From Aequoribacter fuscus (GTDB lineage Bacteria > Pseudomonadota > Gammaproteobacteria > Pseudomonadales > Halieaceae), in the NCBI RefSeq assembly GCF_009910365.1, contig NZ_CP036423.1, positions 1,302,001 through 1,366,000 on the forward strand: 64,000 nt of DNA, in the 5' to 3' direction. The first letter of the stretch is position 1. Each line of letters opens with the position of its first letter. Positions 63,457-64,000 of this stretch are shown here, one piece after another. Position numbers and translations under genes: made by a program. The notes beneath the pieces are model-generated. The model was given only the letters and a program-made list of their open reading frames with translations, was not told where the DNA came from and made no database searches.

Positions 63457-64000
63457 TCTCGTTTTGGAATGTCTCAGCCTCGCAAAGCAATACGCCGATG
63501 GCGCGAACAGCGTTCAGGTATTGAATGATCTGAATTTCGAGCTTAGGGCCGGTGAGCTCGTGGCTATCCTTGGTGTATCAGGCTCGGGTAAGTCTACCTT
63601 ACTGAACGTGCTCGGTGGCCTCGACGAACCTACCGCTGGAGACGTCCGGGTTAAAGGCGTCTCGTGGTCACGTTTAAGCGCAAGCCAGCGCTGCACGTAT
63701 CGTAACGAGTCCCTAGGTTTTGTATACCAGTTCCATCATTTGCTCGCGGATTTTAATGCGTGGGAGAACGTGGCTATGCCTCTTCGCATTGCGGGAATGT
63801 CGCAGGTCGACGCCAAAAGCCAAGCCCTGCAGTGGTTAGACCGTTTGGGTCTGTCTGCGCGCGCGAGCCATCGTCCTTCGCAGCTATCGGGTGGCGAGCG
63901 CCAGCGAGTCGCGATTGCCCGAGCCTTGGTGCGTGAACCCGCTGTTGTGCTGATGGATGAGCCCACCGGCAACCTAGATCAGGGGTCGGCTGAAAGGGTG
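63449..64000 (+). CDS. lolD: Lipoprotein-releasing ABC transporter ATPase LolD (3' end outside window)
   Basis: 184 codons are visible and the window cuts the gene. Walker A GVSGSGKST, the Q-loop YQFHHLL, signature LSGGERQR and Walker B VVLMDEPTGNLD are all present, with the FHHLL family trait of LolD. It powers the permease encoded just upstream. The usual length is about 230 residues, so roughly 45 are missing. Confidence 0.96.
   Translation, partial: MNNLVLECLSLAKQYADGANSVQVLNDLNFELRAGELVAILGVSGSGKSTLLNVLGGLDEPTAGDVRVKGVSWSRLSASQRCTYRNESLGFVYQFHHLLADFNAWENVAMPLRIAGMSQVDAKSQALQWLDRLGLSARASHRPSQLSGGERQRVAIARALVREPAVVLMDEPTGNLDQGSAERV

Overview
The window is chromosomal DNA of a gammaproteobacterium, most likely a marine aerobe related to Pseudomonas, Halieaceae or Cellvibrio-type lineages. 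The grounds are a complete Na+-pumping NADH:quinone reductase operon (nqrA-F with apbE and nqrM), a LexA of E. coli type with matching SOS boxes, a dnaX frameshift site of E. coli layout, and a gene order topA - DUF6586 - small gene - lexA ... csiV - mfd - long GAPDH - nqr that I recall from Pseudomonas. Coding density is very high. The only gene-free stretch over 300 bases (22044-22475) holds the decayed end of an enoyl-CoA hydratase gene. I saw no insertion sequence, prophage, CRISPR array or rRNA gene.

Layout. 1-5340: end of glnS, cysS and folD, with tRNA-Pro/His, tRNA-Arg and tRNA-Thr around a TSUP membrane protein and an unknown membrane-anchored protein. 5547-12205: accessory metabolism (CoA-transferase, VOC protein, alpha/beta hydrolase, an SDR carrying a signal peptide, GST, and an exported protein of the phospholipase C / P1 nuclease type). 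12277-19747: nine genes with no gap over 20 bases. They are a thermostable-hemolysin family protein, an AMP-forming ligase, a heme-oxygenase-like putative diiron oxidase, an SDR, a response regulator and sensor kinase, a cupredoxin, an FTR1 iron permease and an outer-membrane-like protein. This is my best candidate for an undescribed system. 19752-28140: lipid-type oxidoreductases, a TPR/GGDEF diguanylate cyclase, a class I-like HMG-CoA reductase with a rhodanese lipoprotein, an AraC regulator and a 2Fe-2S ferredoxin. 27505-32414: an RND efflux operon ending in its own TetR gene, with twin palindromic operators over the promoter.

32485-41218: core information genes (SRP RNA, dnaX, ybaB, recR, rnd, ycgL, ycgN), then a vWA membrane protein and a MoxR/CoxE-like pair. 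41203-47479: an rRNA methyltransferase, a thioredoxin-fold protein, a universal stress protein, topA and lexA. 47538-64000: an MscS channel, csiV, mfd, a long GAPDH, nqrA-F-apbE-nqrM and lolC-lolD (the last cut by the window end).

Several starts were moved from the longest possible frame to the one backed by a ribosome binding site, a signal peptide or a promoter lying inside the longer frame. Each entry says so. All homology statements come from motif recognition by eye, not from searches.
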